Positions 1 to 9,024 of a DNA stretch of 64,000 bases are shown one piece after another. This DNA comes from JAGNXB01 sp942490895 (GTDB taxonomy: Bacteria; Bacteroidota; Bacteroidia; Chitinophagales; Saprospiraceae): positions 124,001 to 188,000 of the forward strand of contig CALNZC010000029.1 of assembly GCA_942490895.1 (NCBI GenBank), read 5' to 3'. The translations under genes and the position numbers were made by a program. Each line of letters opens with the position of its first letter. Positions within the stretch are counted from its first letter, which is position 1. Under the pieces are notes generated by a model. That model saw only the letters and a list, made by a program, of their open reading frames with translations. It was not told the origin of the DNA and made no database searches.

Positions 1-475
1 ACTGCTGCAATTCCATACTCAACCGTAACAACCAGGCCCAGCCATAGGTCCGCTCAAAGCTTTTTTCTGATGTACGCATGAAGTAATCGACTTCGGCTGC
101 CAGATGATCCGGGGTCAGGGATCGCTTTAATTGAGCTATGATCCGGTCTGCTTCTGGAAGCTCTGGAAACCGGCGCAGCAAAGCCACCAGCATCCAGTGA
201 CCGTGCACTGAGGAATGCCAGTCAAAACAGCCATAAAAGGCGGGATGCAACTGGCGTGGAGAGCCCATCTCATCGGCTTGAGCCAATACCTGGTTGAGCT
301 TGTTCGGATATTCCGTTTCCAGACAACGGAGGGGCAAGGCAGCCAGGCGTGAAGCTTGCTGCAGATTCAGGGGTATCGAATCTGTTGAATTAATATGGTC
401 TGAAGGCATGGCCGTTATTGGTGTGAACGCTATCAGCCAGACCAAAGGAAGGGCCAGGAAGGAAGTCAACTTCAT
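1..475 (-). CDS. DUF2891 family protein, exported, 3' end cut by window
   Basis: Reading leftwards from ATG at 475 the frame stays open to base 1, giving 158 codons. The first ~24 residues form a hydrophobic signal peptide (LALPLVWLIAFTPITA), so the protein is exported. Residues 77-96 contain the signature HPAFYGCFDWHSSVHGHWML, which is typical of the DUF2891 family; the HP..YGC.DWHS.VHGHW block is its most conserved part. DUF2891 proteins are usually about 330-380 residues, so over half of the gene lies outside the window. The family has no established activity; the His/Asp/Trp-rich block suggests an alpha/alpha-barrel enzyme, which is inference. It follows the M48-like gene on the same strand with a 90-base gap. 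Confidence 0.85.
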   Translation of the reverse strand, partial: MKLTSFLALPLVWLIAFTPITAMPSDHINSTDSIPLNLQQASRLAALPLRCLETEYPNKLNQVLAQADEMGSPRQLHPAFYGCFDWHSSVHGHWMLVALLRRFPELPEADRIIAQLKRSLTPDHLAAEVDYFMRTSEKSFERTYGWAWLLRLSMELQQ

Positions 476-565
476 AGGGATGAAAATAGGACATTCCCTC
501 CTTACTCCTTCCGCCAAACAGAATTGTTCATCGCGTCAGATGAAGTTAGCCTGTTTAGTGAACTA

Positions 566-2437
566 TTATTCAGGCTTCCAATAGAAGGTCAGCCCCCATT
601 GAACTGGCTGCTCATCTTCAATCATGACAATCAATCCGTAATTATTCCAACCCAATATCTTCGGACTGAATGAATCTGTATATGCAGCTTTAAATTGAGG
701 GTAGAAATTCAGAATGCCATTGGCAAATGGCAGGGTGTGCTTGGGATCTCCATACAGTCTATTGAGTTGGCGCATATCCAGATCAGAGAGCCTTTCTTCA
801 CAGGGCAGCATCCCATAGTACTCCGATGGCGCCCACATAATGTTGACTTGATACATTTTTTTATCATCATCAAACCAGGTCCATGAATAAACCTTGATCT
901 TCTCCGTATCGTGTTCCACGTATCCAAAAAACAGAGAGTCAATTGCACTCGGTGTCTCGCTCGGTTCAAGATAGGACGTTGTCAAAGTTGGCCAGACCAG
1001 ATTGAAATAGTCCTGGATCGTTTCGACATTTGACTCCTGCACATATCTTGGTTTAAAATAGGATGGATGATCTTCCCGGCATCTTCCTATAATGGGATCA
1101 TCTGGTTTCACTTGATGGATGACACCTAAATTGGCAGTGATTCGATCATCACCAGGTGCATCCGCACTCAGTTGTTCCAATCGTTCAAGGGCCCCGAGTG
1201 TATCTTTTTCACTGTACTGGCACATCGCCTGCAGGATCCGAGCGGAACGAATGGTTCGTTCCTGCCCTGTCCAGGCATCCAATGTGCGGGTCAGACGTTC
1301 CGTCTGAAGCGCCAGACCTTTTGCTTTGGCCAAATACTCGGCAGACTGCACCGGATCAACAAACTGCCAGGAATTGGCATGCAGCCACTGCGCACAACCT
1401 TCATTCAACAATGCCAATGGGTATTCACCATCCAGGGAAGAGGCTTTTTGGAAATAGGATATGGCAATCCGCAGTAAGGAATCACGTTTCTGCTTGACAT
1501 CGTCTCCACCCCTGGATGATGTGGATAACCGGGAATGCAAGTCCAGAGAATACGGAATCACAAATAAAGGGCGTTCACTCGCTTCGAAAAGATCTTCCGC
1601 TGCAAGCATAGCGATCACCCCCATATTGTTGTAGATCTCCCGGCTTTGAAACTGGCCTAACAGACGATTGTAATTGCCCAGGGCAGCCTCATAGTGACCC
1701 ATCACGATGAGTAGGTTGGCCCCTTCATACCAGTACTGAAGCTCTTTCAATTTTTCAGCAGTGCGCTCCGCAATCTGGCGACGTTCTGCCAGTGTGGGAT
1801 AGGTTTCTAATACTGCCGGTATCTTATAAAAGCTATAGATCGAGTCCATCAATTTTGGCCCGACATCGCCAATCGGATAACCGGCCAGATAGGACAGGAA
1901 TCCACCTTCAAGATCCGCTTCCGCTTCGTGCTTCCGGGTTTCAAATTTTTTCAGAAGGGATTCCACTTTTACCAGAAATCCCGACTGATCTTCTTCATTA
2001 TCCGGCAGGGCACTTTCCAATGCACTTATCAAACCAGCATCCTGGGTGAATTTTGCATCAAATTGCCAGGCGAAGTGATTGACCACCCCATGTTTTCGCA
2101 TAAAGTGCACCAGCTCATGTGAGAGGATCACTGACATGGCTTTCAGGGAGTCGGGCCCAAAAACACGTACACAGAGGTCATAGGCGCTTTCCTCAAAAAA
2201 GATCTCTCCGTAGGTCGGATAGGCCATCGCCACTTTGAAATTCTTGCTCGGAAGTTCTGAAACCACAAAAAAGTAAGGCTTTTCACCGGGCAGAATGCCT
2301 TTGGCCTCTTTGAGTGCGTCCATCAAGTCCGTGGCTACCTTGACCTTGTAGGCGGGTATATCATCGGCCATCAGAGGTGTTGCAAAAGTACCTAACAATA
2401 AAATGATCAGGAAGAAAAAGCGTTGTACAAGATGCAT
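566..2437 (-). CDS. Exported M48-like zinc metalloprotease with TPR repeats
   Basis: The 623-residue product begins with a signal peptide (RFFFLIILLLGTFATPLMA). A zinc-protease core follows: HELVH at residues 107-111 (HExxH) and EAEAD at 171-175, which fits the ExxAD third-ligand motif of M48 peptidases. Residues ~225-470 are alpha-helical TPR-like repeats with the motif YNNMGVIAML. A C-terminal domain (~500-623) contains LYGDPKHTLPFANG and LGWNNYGLIVMIED. A paralogue with the same order of parts lies at 11994-13676. M48 enzymes hydrolyse peptides in membranes or periplasm; this one lacks the transmembrane helices of HtpX and resembles secreted BepA-like proteins. It is divergent from the caspase gene, sharing a ~110-base upstream region. 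Substrate unknown. Confidence 0.8.
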   Translation of the reverse strand: MHLVQRFFFLIILLLGTFATPLMADDIPAYKVKVATDLMDALKEAKGILPGEKPYFFVVSELPSKNFKVAMAYPTYGEIFFEESAYDLCVRVFGPDSLKAMSVILSHELVHFMRKHGVVNHFAWQFDAKFTQDAGLISALESALPDNEEDQSGFLVKVESLLKKFETRKHEAEADLEGGFLSYLAGYPIGDVGPKLMDSIYSFYKIPAVLETYPTLAERRQIAERTAEKLKELQYWYEGANLLIVMGHYEAALGNYNRLLGQFQSREIYNNMGVIAMLAAEDLFEASERPLFVIPYSLDLHSRLSTSSRGGDDVKQKRDSLLRIAISYFQKASSLDGEYPLALLNEGCAQWLHANSWQFVDPVQSAEYLAKAKGLALQTERLTRTLDAWTGQERTIRSARILQAMCQYSEKDTLGALERLEQLSADAPGDDRITANLGVIHQVKPDDPIIGRCREDHPSYFKPRYVQESNVETIQDYFNLVWPTLTTSYLEPSETPSAIDSLFFGYVEHDTEKIKVYSWTWFDDDKKMYQVNIMWAPSEYYGMLPCEERLSDLDMRQLNRLYGDPKHTLPFANGILNFYPQFKAAYTDSFSPKILGWNNYGLIVMIEDEQPVQWGLTFYWKPE

Positions 2438-2546
2438 AGCGTGGGTTATTTATCAAGACACCATTCAACTGGGAACAAGTTACGCATGTTCGGGTGTTTG
2501 TTAAATCTACTACATTTAGGGTGGAATGGCATGTTCACAAGATAAT

Positions 2547-4991
2547 ATGAGAAACTGGATTCAAAAAGCACCACGCCTCATGGGGTGCATTGCCCTGGCC
2601 CTATTTCTGCCGATGATCGCCTTTGGCCAGTTCGGACCTAAGGGGACATGCCGGGCTGTTGTCGTCGGTATTTCAGAATACCAGGACCCGGACATTCCCG
2701 ATCTGCGATTTGCCCACAATGATGCTCTAGCATTTGCAAACTACCTGCAACATCGACCTGTGGATAAAGTCAGTATCGAAAACCTGCATCTATTGACCAA
2801 CGAGCAAGCCACTGGCGGCAATGTGCACAGTGCTTTGCGTTCATTGGTCAAAGACAGTAAGGCGGGCGATAAGGTCGTCATCTATTTTGCGGGCCATGGC
2901 GATGTGGAGACTCTTTTTCCAGATGAACCTGGCCATTTGCTCGTGTATGACACGCCTGTCAACAATTATTCTTCCAATTCGCTTCGATTAGATGATGTCC
3001 GTAGAACCGTAAACGCCCTCGTGAATCGGGAGATACAGGTCTTGATCGTCACCGACGCCTGTCATGCAGGAAAACTGGCGGGAAGCGCCGTCAATGGATC
3101 CCAAGCAGCCACCTCATCGATGGCCGAACAATTCAACTCTGAGATCAAAATCCTCAGTTGTCAGTCCAATGAATTTTCTCAGGAGGGCGAACAATGGGGA
3201 GACGGACGTGGAGTGTTTTCCTGGTATCTGATCCAGGGGTTGACCGGCATGGCCGATGTGGATAAAGACTTGCAAGTCACCCTCAAGGAATTATCCCGAT
3301 ACCTGGAAGACATGATCGAGCCGGATGTCGCACCACTCCAACAAACGCCAAATCTAGTTGGGGATCGAAATGCCCGAGTTGCTGTGATTGATGAAGACCA
3401 ATTATTAGCACTGAAAAGGGAGCTGGATCCGAATTTTTCAGCTACCGAAGAGGTCGTTGCCGCCCGGGAACCTGTCCTTAAAAAATCCATTGATACGGTC
3501 TGGGTCGCGATGACAACTGACTATCAATTCGCATTGGATCAAAACGACTTATTAGAGTTTGATTTGGGACCAGAAGATCAAAAAGGCAGGTCAGCTTTGA
3601 TACAATTGGACCAAATCAAAAAGATCTATCCTGATAAAAAGGAGGTTGGTGATTTGGAGAACCTGTTGATAGCCAAATTGCAGGAAGGCGCCCAACAGGC
3701 GATTAATGCTTACCTGAAAAGTGACCAAAAGGAAATGATCGCCCGGTGGAATGGAACAACCTCAGCTTATAAAAAATATCCTATTTACTTGCAGACCGCT
3801 GCGTCTATGCTCGGTGAAGACGAATATCTCCGAAATCGATTGCTGGCTTTGGCTCATTATTTCAAAGCGATTAGTATTCGAATCAATGCAGATACCCACC
3901 TGGAGATGAATGCAGCTGTCCTTCAGGAGGCAAAACTCCAGGCCGATTCAGCAAAATTATTAGAACAAAGGTCCGCGTTCATTCCAAATGAATTGGGGCT
4001 GATTGAATATCGATTAGGTCATTTACAGACAGCTAGACAACATTACCTGGATGCGATTACAGTGGCACCCACTTGGGCCATGCCTTATAATAATCTAGCC
4101 ATTGTATATGCCGATCTAGGCCAGATGAATGAAGCAGGAAAATGGGCAAATGAAGCCCTGCAGCGTGATTCAACGCTCTTTGGAAGCTATACGATTCGTG
4201 CAAAGTATCATCTGAATAATGGCGAGAATTTTTTGGCAGAAGCCGCTTATTTGGAATCCATCCGACAAAACCCCTCTCTACCACAACCATTGATGAATTA
4301 TGCGAAATACTGGGTCAACCAAGGTCGACCGGAGGTGGCTGAAATATGGTACCAGCAAGTCTTGACTAAAACGCCGGTGATCACTAATGATCTTGCTCAA
4401 ATCGCTGAATTCTACTTCAATAAATTAGATTACGACCGTGCCCAATACTATTTTCAACAAGTCATTCTAAGAGATTCCACTTCTATCCGTGTTTGGAACA
4501 GCCTTGGGAGGGGGCAGGCTAACAAGGGTAAATGGAAACAAGCAAAACAATCTTTCCAATATGCCCTATCCCTTTCGCCTCAAGATCAGATCACACTCAA
4601 TAATTTGGGCTGGTTGGAATTCCTTAATGGGGATATGCCCAAAAGTCTTGAGTACTATGAACGCGCCATTGCAGTCCAATCTGATTCAATATTCTGCCCT
4701 GCGTATAGTGGTGCAGGAGCTACCCTCTTAGCTTTGCAACGTTTGCCGGAGGCCCGGGAACGATTAACAAAATTGATTTTCGAATGCCCTGCCTACGAGG
4801 GGATAGCTGCAGCCTACTATAATTTAGCATGTGTTGAATCTCTCTCCGGAAATTTGAAAATATCATTAGAGGCTTTGGAACTGTCGATACAATCTGGTTT
4901 TACAAATTATCCGCATATTCGTTCAGATGCTGATTTAAAGGCCCTTCATGAACTACCAGGGTTTGAAGCCTTATTAAAGAAGTATGAATAA
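2547..4991 (+). CDS. Exported caspase-fold (C14) protease with C-terminal TPR domain
   Basis: ATG at 2547 is preferred because it directly precedes a good signal peptide (CIALALFLPMIAFGQ); an in-frame ATG at 2526 would add seven polar residues. The caspase domain covers roughly residues 30-260. The catalytic dyad is intact: His in YFAGHGDVE (residue 117) and Cys in TDACHAGK (residue 172), matching metacaspase and other C14 peptidases. After a linker there are tandem TPRs to the C-terminus (about residues 480-805), for example YNNLAIVYADLGQMNEAGKW. Caspase-TPR proteins are thought to act as proteases or signalling hubs; the target is unknown. The gene converges on the CHASE2-FecR operon across a shared terminator. 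Family assignment is strong, biological role is inference. Confidence 0.88.
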   Translation: MRNWIQKAPRLMGCIALALFLPMIAFGQFGPKGTCRAVVVGISEYQDPDIPDLRFAHNDALAFANYLQHRPVDKVSIENLHLLTNEQATGGNVHSALRSLVKDSKAGDKVVIYFAGHGDVETLFPDEPGHLLVYDTPVNNYSSNSLRLDDVRRTVNALVNREIQVLIVTDACHAGKLAGSAVNGSQAATSSMAEQFNSEIKILSCQSNEFSQEGEQWGDGRGVFSWYLIQGLTGMADVDKDLQVTLKELSRYLEDMIEPDVAPLQQTPNLVGDRNARVAVIDEDQLLALKRELDPNFSATEEVVAAREPVLKKSIDTVWVAMTTDYQFALDQNDLLEFDLGPEDQKGRSALIQLDQIKKIYPDKKEVGDLENLLIAKLQEGAQQAINAYLKSDQKEMIARWNGTTSAYKKYPIYLQTAASMLGEDEYLRNRLLALAHYFKAISIRINADTHLEMNAAVLQEAKLQADSAKLLEQRSAFIPNELGLIEYRLGHLQTARQHYLDAITVAPTWAMPYNNLAIVYADLGQMNEAGKWANEALQRDSTLFGSYTIRAKYHLNNGENFLAEAAYLESIRQNPSLPQPLMNYAKYWVNQGRPEVAEIWYQQVLTKTPVITNDLAQIAEFYFNKLDYDRAQYYFQQVILRDSTSIRVWNSLGRGQANKGKWKQAKQSFQYALSLSPQDQITLNNLGWLEFLNGDMPKSLEYYERAIAVQSDSIFCPAYSGAGATLLALQRLPEARERLTKLIFECPAYEGIAAAYYNLACVESLSGNLKISLEALELSIQSGFTNYPHIRSDADLKALHELPGFEALLKKYE

Positions 4992-4996
4992 GTACT

Positions 4997-5039
4997 AAAA
5001 AAAGAGAGGGATCTGTCATACAGATCCCTCTCTTTTTTT
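4997..5039. terminator. Bidirectional rho-independent terminator
   Basis: A perfect 20-bp stem (4997-5016 with 5020-5039) closes a 3-base loop. A-tract and T-tract lie at the two ends, so it can end transcription in both directions. It lies between the convergent caspase gene and the CHASE2-FecR operon. Confidence 0.93.
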
Positions 5040-5063
5040 AAATGAACGACTACTGATTGTTCA

Positions 5064-6614
5064 CTATTCTTCTTGTAGTCCGTGCTTTATCTTGAAGCTA
5101 TAGATCATTGCATTGACCAGTTCGCTATTGGGGTTGAGTTCATGTGCGCGCTGATACTGGACTGTAGCTGCAGTATTTAAATCAGCTTTCTCCAATTCCA
5201 TTGCATTTAACAACGATCGGTGTGCATTTGAGGCCACTGGATAAAGCAAATTGTCATTGGCATTCTGAAATGCAATCAACTGAATTTCTGGACCAACAAT
5301 TGTAAAATTGATTGTTCCTTCCTGAGTTGCATTTCCGGAAGTCAGGCTAATCGTAGCCACATAATTACCCTCATTTTGAAGATTCAGGTCACGCAAATCC
5401 AGAATCATTCCTGATCGTGCGGTATTGGCCTGAAATATGGGCTTCTGAGGTGACTTTTTATCCCAAATCTTAAATTGACAGGTTTGCCCCGCACCCGGTG
5501 GTGTCCAGATGTAGTCAACAGGCCCTATGGTTACTTTGCCATTATACCCACCTTGGAAGGCCACCTTTGTGACTGCGCCATGTCCAGACCCTTTATCCCG
5601 TCGGCCACTCAAGCCCCCACTTGTCGGTGGGGAGGGGGTTACACCATCACCAAATCCAGATCCGTCATTGCCTCGTCCGCCAACGCCACCGCCAGTTGGG
5701 GCAGGTGCGGCACCCTGACCGAAGCCGGAACCTTCATTGCCTCGTCCGCCAACGCCACCGCCAGTTGAGGCAGGCGCTGCACCCTGACCGAAGCCGGAAC
5801 CTTCATTGCCTCGTCCGCCAACGCCACCGCCAGTTGAGGCAGGCGCTGCACCCTGACCGAAGCCGGAACCTTCATCTCCACGGTTGCCTACGCCACCGCC
5901 AGTTGGGGCAGGCGCTGCGCCCTGACCAAAGCCGGAACCCGCTTCACGGTGTCTATCAATCCAATTGAGGAAGTCTAAACTCGGGTTGGGTACCACACCA
6001 TCCCCAGAACGAGATACACGCTGCTGACCAGTATCATCAGAAGTCGCAGGATCTGGCGTTGTACCATCTTGTTGACCAAAACCAGAACCTTCATCACCGC
6101 GACCACCTACGGTTCCTCCTGTCGGGGCAGGTGCAGCACCCTGGCCAAAGCCAGAGCCTTCATCACCGCGACCACCCACTCGACCACTTGGGGCAGGAGC
6201 AGGGGCAACTCCCTGGCCAAATCCAGAACCATCATCTCTTGGTCCGCTCAGTCCACCCGTTGGTGCGGGCGAAGGGGGAGTGCCGTTCGTAAATCCAGAA
6301 GCAACATCACCAGTAGAGGTCATAATCAGTTTTGAGACACTATGTGCCCCTTTACCAAGAGCAGTACTAGTCCCGTTATACAGAAGTACAACCTGGCCAT
6401 TATCGGATACCCATATATCGGCATCCTCTGTCAGCAAGGTACCCTCATGAAGAGGGCGGGCCATTTTAAAACCACTTTCCTGGTAAGTCGCTTGCCCCTG
6501 AACACTCCATACCCAAATCGAGACCGTTTCTGATTGTGTTATGATCTGTCGCGGTTGTGCGATTCCTACTGAAAGCATCAATGCAAACAGCAGGGTGAAT
6601 AATGTCGTTTTCAT
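5064..6614 (-). CDS. Secreted FecR-like protein with GSGFGQ tandem repeats
   Basis: This 516-residue protein starts with a signal peptide (TLFTLLFALMLSVGIAQ). Residues ~25-95 resemble a FecR-type beta domain (SVQGQATYQESG, then LHEGTLLTEDADIWV and QVVLLYNG). Residues ~105-345 are a low-complexity region of about nine units based on GSGFGQGAAPAPTGGGVGGR; three central units repeat every 69 nt (23 residues) and are almost identical in DNA. A 40-residue insert with NPSLDFLNWIDRHREA interrupts the array. The C-terminal ~150 residues look like a beta-sandwich (YIWTPPGAGQTCQFKIWD) followed by a short helical segment. It is the last gene of the CHASE2 operon, 64 bases after the related FecR-like gene. 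Function unknown; the repeat block may be a flexible linker. Confidence 0.72.
   Translation of the reverse strand: MKTTLFTLLFALMLSVGIAQPRQIITQSETVSIWVWSVQGQATYQESGFKMARPLHEGTLLTEDADIWVSDNGQVVLLYNGTSTALGKGAHSVSKLIMTSTGDVASGFTNGTPPSPAPTGGLSGPRDDGSGFGQGVAPAPAPSGRVGGRGDEGSGFGQGAAPAPTGGTVGGRGDEGSGFGQQDGTTPDPATSDDTGQQRVSRSGDGVVPNPSLDFLNWIDRHREAGSGFGQGAAPAPTGGGVGNRGDEGSGFGQGAAPASTGGGVGGRGNEGSGFGQGAAPASTGGGVGGRGNEGSGFGQGAAPAPTGGGVGGRGNDGSGFGDGVTPSPPTSGGLSGRRDKGSGHGAVTKVAFQGGYNGKVTIGPVDYIWTPPGAGQTCQFKIWDKKSPQKPIFQANTARSGMILDLRDLNLQNEGNYVATISLTSGNATQEGTINFTIVGPEIQLIAFQNANDNLLYPVASNAHRSLLNAMELEKADLNTAATVQYQRAHELNPNSELVNAMIYSFKIKHGLQEE
5640..6310 (-). repeat. 69-nt tandem coding repeats
   Basis: Inside the preceding gene, units that encode NEGSGFGQGAAPASTGGGVG and variants follow each other at 69-nt spacing; the shared element gaagccggaaccttcat begins at 5721, 5790 and 5859. 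More degenerate units continue to about 6310. The near-identity at synonymous positions points to recent unit duplication. Confidence 0.9.
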
Positions 6615-6678
6615 AGTTGATTTCTTAAAGTGAATAGTTTTTGTTGTGGGTTGCCTGCTCCAAGTTACTCAAAACCCG

Positions 6679-7638
6679 TCACTTAACATCACCAGGCCAT
6701 ATTTTTTGCGCACGTTTGACGTCATTTTGCCGGGTCAGGAAAAGGCCATAGAGATGTCGAATATGCCCATCTTCTGGAAAATCCTGCAAGAGCGCATCAA
6801 AAGCTGATTGTGCTTCATACATATACCCTTCCATTTCCAGGATGGTGGCTTTCATCCACCTCTTCTCTTTTTCGTCGGCCAGGTGATAGTCCTTGAGATT
6901 GTCCAGATTGCGCATGACTGCAGCCTCCGAAGGATCGGCAAAGACAAAGCTGAGTTCCGCTTTCAGAGGTCTGTCCTCTCCAACGGTAGCGACTTGCCAG
7001 CGATAGGTCATTTGTTTTTGCAGTCCCAACTGCACCAGATTAATGGACAAAACAGAATCTGCCACTTCAGCCTGGTAAACTGTATTTCCAGATTCAGCTT
7101 CAATCAGGGTAAACCTGTAGACTCCAGGGTGTGCCTGACGCTCCCATCGAAAGGAGACTCGTTCTACACCAATATTTCCAGGCAGTGGGGCCAGTAGCAC
7201 CAAGCCCTGATCGCCAGGACCATAACCCTTTACACCCCCTGAAACAGCCATGAAGTTTTCGTGGTATTTCTCCAGGTCTCGTTCAGTGTCTGCAGCCCGC
7301 AAGCCGTTATTGACATAATTCCAGAATCGGTTGGTGAAGCTCAGGCTTTGCTCCTTCCGGATATTGAAGAACTTCTCCAGGTCGTAGACTCCTTTGTCCT
7401 TCAGTCGATGCATGGTATTGCCATCCAGGAGGTTGATTCCGGCTCCCTCGGGTACATTAATCATCCCGAATACGGGTAACTTTCCACCCGGCCAAACACG
7501 TTGCGGAGTGCTGAGCTTTGTTTCCTGATACGTGACCATTCCATGGACATCCGTCACGCGGAAGGTCGCATCCTGAGCGGTCATCTGAAACCAGGAAAAG
7601 GTCATCAACAGGAATAAATACAGCTTGGTTTTCATCAT
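6679..7638 (-). CDS. Exported FecR-like protein, DUF928-like layout
   Basis: The 319-residue product has a signal peptide (LYLFLLMTFSWFQMTAQ). A FecR-like segment follows at residues ~22-95 (FRVTDVHGMVTYQE, then LPVFGMINVPEGAGINLLDG), clearly related to the N-terminus of the next gene. Residues ~130-235 form a beta-rich domain (VSFRWERQAHPGVYRFTLIE; MTYRWQVATVG), and the last ~80 residues are helical, TPR-like (AQSAFDALLQDFPEDGHIR). This order resembles cyanobacterial DUF928 proteins, which accompany CHASE2 and CHAT/TPR genes; the likeness was judged by eye only. It sits 14 bases after CHASE2 and is surely co-transcribed. ATG at 7638 or 7635. A role as the periplasmic partner of CHASE2 is inference. 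Confidence 0.68.
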   Translation of the reverse strand: MMKTKLYLFLLMTFSWFQMTAQDATFRVTDVHGMVTYQETKLSTPQRVWPGGKLPVFGMINVPEGAGINLLDGNTMHRLKDKGVYDLEKFFNIRKEQSLSFTNRFWNYVNNGLRAADTERDLEKYHENFMAVSGGVKGYGPGDQGLVLLAPLPGNIGVERVSFRWERQAHPGVYRFTLIEAESGNTVYQAEVADSVLSINLVQLGLQKQMTYRWQVATVGEDRPLKAELSFVFADPSEAAVMRNLDNLKDYHLADEKEKRWMKATILEMEGYMYEAQSAFDALLQDFPEDGHIRHLYGLFLTRQNDVKRAQKIWPGDVK

Positions 7639-7652
7639 TTTGGATTAAGTGT

Positions 7653-8897
7653 TCATTCAATAGTCTGCTCTGCCGGCGATTCAGGCAAGTGTATCTGAAA
7701 ACGTGCAAAGAACCGGGTGAGCGGTTCCCTTAACAGAGATTCATAAATCATTACAAAATCATAAGCCAATGCCAATCCCAATATTCCAGAACCGAGATCT
7801 ACTCGAACCTGAAAATAATGGAACAGATAGGCTGTCATAAAGAAGAGTATTGAAAACTCCAAAAGTTGAATGGTTCGCGTAATTGGATGGAAAGCAACGT
7901 GAAATCGACGATAAATCCAGTGGATCATGACCACATTCACATAGGTGAACAGAATCTCCAGGAGCATGACCAACCAGGCGGGAAAGTCGTAGATATAGTC
8001 TCCGTTGAGGATCATGGCAATGATATTGGCATGGATCACCACCCCATACATATCCGGTAGTGCCCGACCCGTATATTTCGGATTCAAGGGTGTATAGAGC
8101 TTGTCATTGATGGATTCGGCCCAACTGTCCTCGCCAATGTATCCCATCAGGACGATCCTGTTGCGAAAGAGCTCCTCTCCATTAAAACTGGAATCCAATA
8201 ACACCTCAGCCGATACTTTGGTAAAGCTTTCACTTCCGATATAGTTGATCCTCTCCACCTGATTACATCGATCGGCCAACCGTCGAACAGCTTCCGGGTT
8301 GGCCTCGCGGGTGACGGCTACAGCAAATGCATCGGCTGGACCGGATACTGTCCGTTCAAATGGGCTGAACATTCTAACGGTCATATTATCTGCCGACAGA
8401 AAATTGGTATATCCCGTCAAGTTGTCGTCCAGGAAAAAGGCATTGCCATCTTCCGATTGTGCAAAGCAGTCTTCTTCTGGCAAGAATTTGCCTAAAGTGG
8501 TCGCTAACACCAGATTGGGAATGGCGGCCATGGTGTTGCGGAATACAGTATCATGAGCCGGGTCCATATTATCCACCAGGAGAACATCCATACCAATCGC
8601 TCTGGGACGATAACTGTGCAGCTTCTGAAGCATCAGATTTAACCGTTCCCGATTGGGTTGGCCGGTATTGACCAGGATGACCTCCTCACACATCTTCACT
8701 TGATCCCTGTCTTCCAATCGAGAGTAGACGATGTCCGTGACCTCATAATCTTTCAATCCATTGTTGAATGGATCCAGAAAGTGGAGGTTGAAGCGGATCA
8801 TGTCCAAGGCCCCGATGAACAAAAAAAGGACAATTGTCACCAGGATACTGTGCGGCTTGACGATCCATTGGACAAATTGTCTAAAAAAGGTACGCAT
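7653..8897 (-). CDS. CHASE2-domain membrane sensor without output domain
   Basis: The first gene of the operon encodes 414 residues. A transmembrane helix lies at ~18-36 (ILVTIVLFLFIGALDMI). A large extracytoplasmic CHASE2 domain fills ~40-295, recognised by RPRAIGMDVLLVDNMDPAHD, the F..LDDNLTGYTNF strand and RNRIVLMGYIGEDSWAE with the downstream MYGVVIHANIIAMIL motif. Three further helices follow at ~303-395. CHASE2 domains are sensors usually joined to kinases, cyclases or diguanylate cyclases; here the protein ends about 20 residues after the last helix, so no output domain is present. The signal may pass to the co-transcribed FecR-like proteins or to the nearby caspase; that is inference. 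ATG at 8897. Confidence 0.87.
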   Translation of the reverse strand: MRTFFRQFVQWIVKPHSILVTIVLFLFIGALDMIRFNLHFLDPFNNGLKDYEVTDIVYSRLEDRDQVKMCEEVILVNTGQPNRERLNLMLQKLHSYRPRAIGMDVLLVDNMDPAHDTVFRNTMAAIPNLVLATTLGKFLPEEDCFAQSEDGNAFFLDDNLTGYTNFLSADNMTVRMFSPFERTVSGPADAFAVAVTREANPEAVRRLADRCNQVERINYIGSESFTKVSAEVLLDSSFNGEELFRNRIVLMGYIGEDSWAESINDKLYTPLNPKYTGRALPDMYGVVIHANIIAMILNGDYIYDFPAWLVMLLEILFTYVNVVMIHWIYRRFHVAFHPITRTIQLLEFSILFFMTAYLFHYFQVRVDLGSGILGLALAYDFVMIYESLLREPLTRFFARFQIHLPESPAEQTIE

Positions 8898-9024
8898 GGT
8901 TGGTAACTTTATAGGAAGAATATGAATCTAAAGAAAAGATACCGTTCCCAAAGCAAATTGAGGCCCAAGGACCACAATCCTCTGCGAATAGGTATTTTTA
9001 CCACAACCCTAAGCTAGAATTCTC

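Noticed and set aside
566..2437. Reading the HELVH protein as an M1 or gluzincin peptidase
   Set aside because: The third-ligand motif is ExxAD with TPRs following, which fits M48 better than M1 (GAMEN absent).
5640..6310. CRISPR-like regular spacing
   Set aside because: The repeats are in frame, contiguous and coding, without unique spacers.
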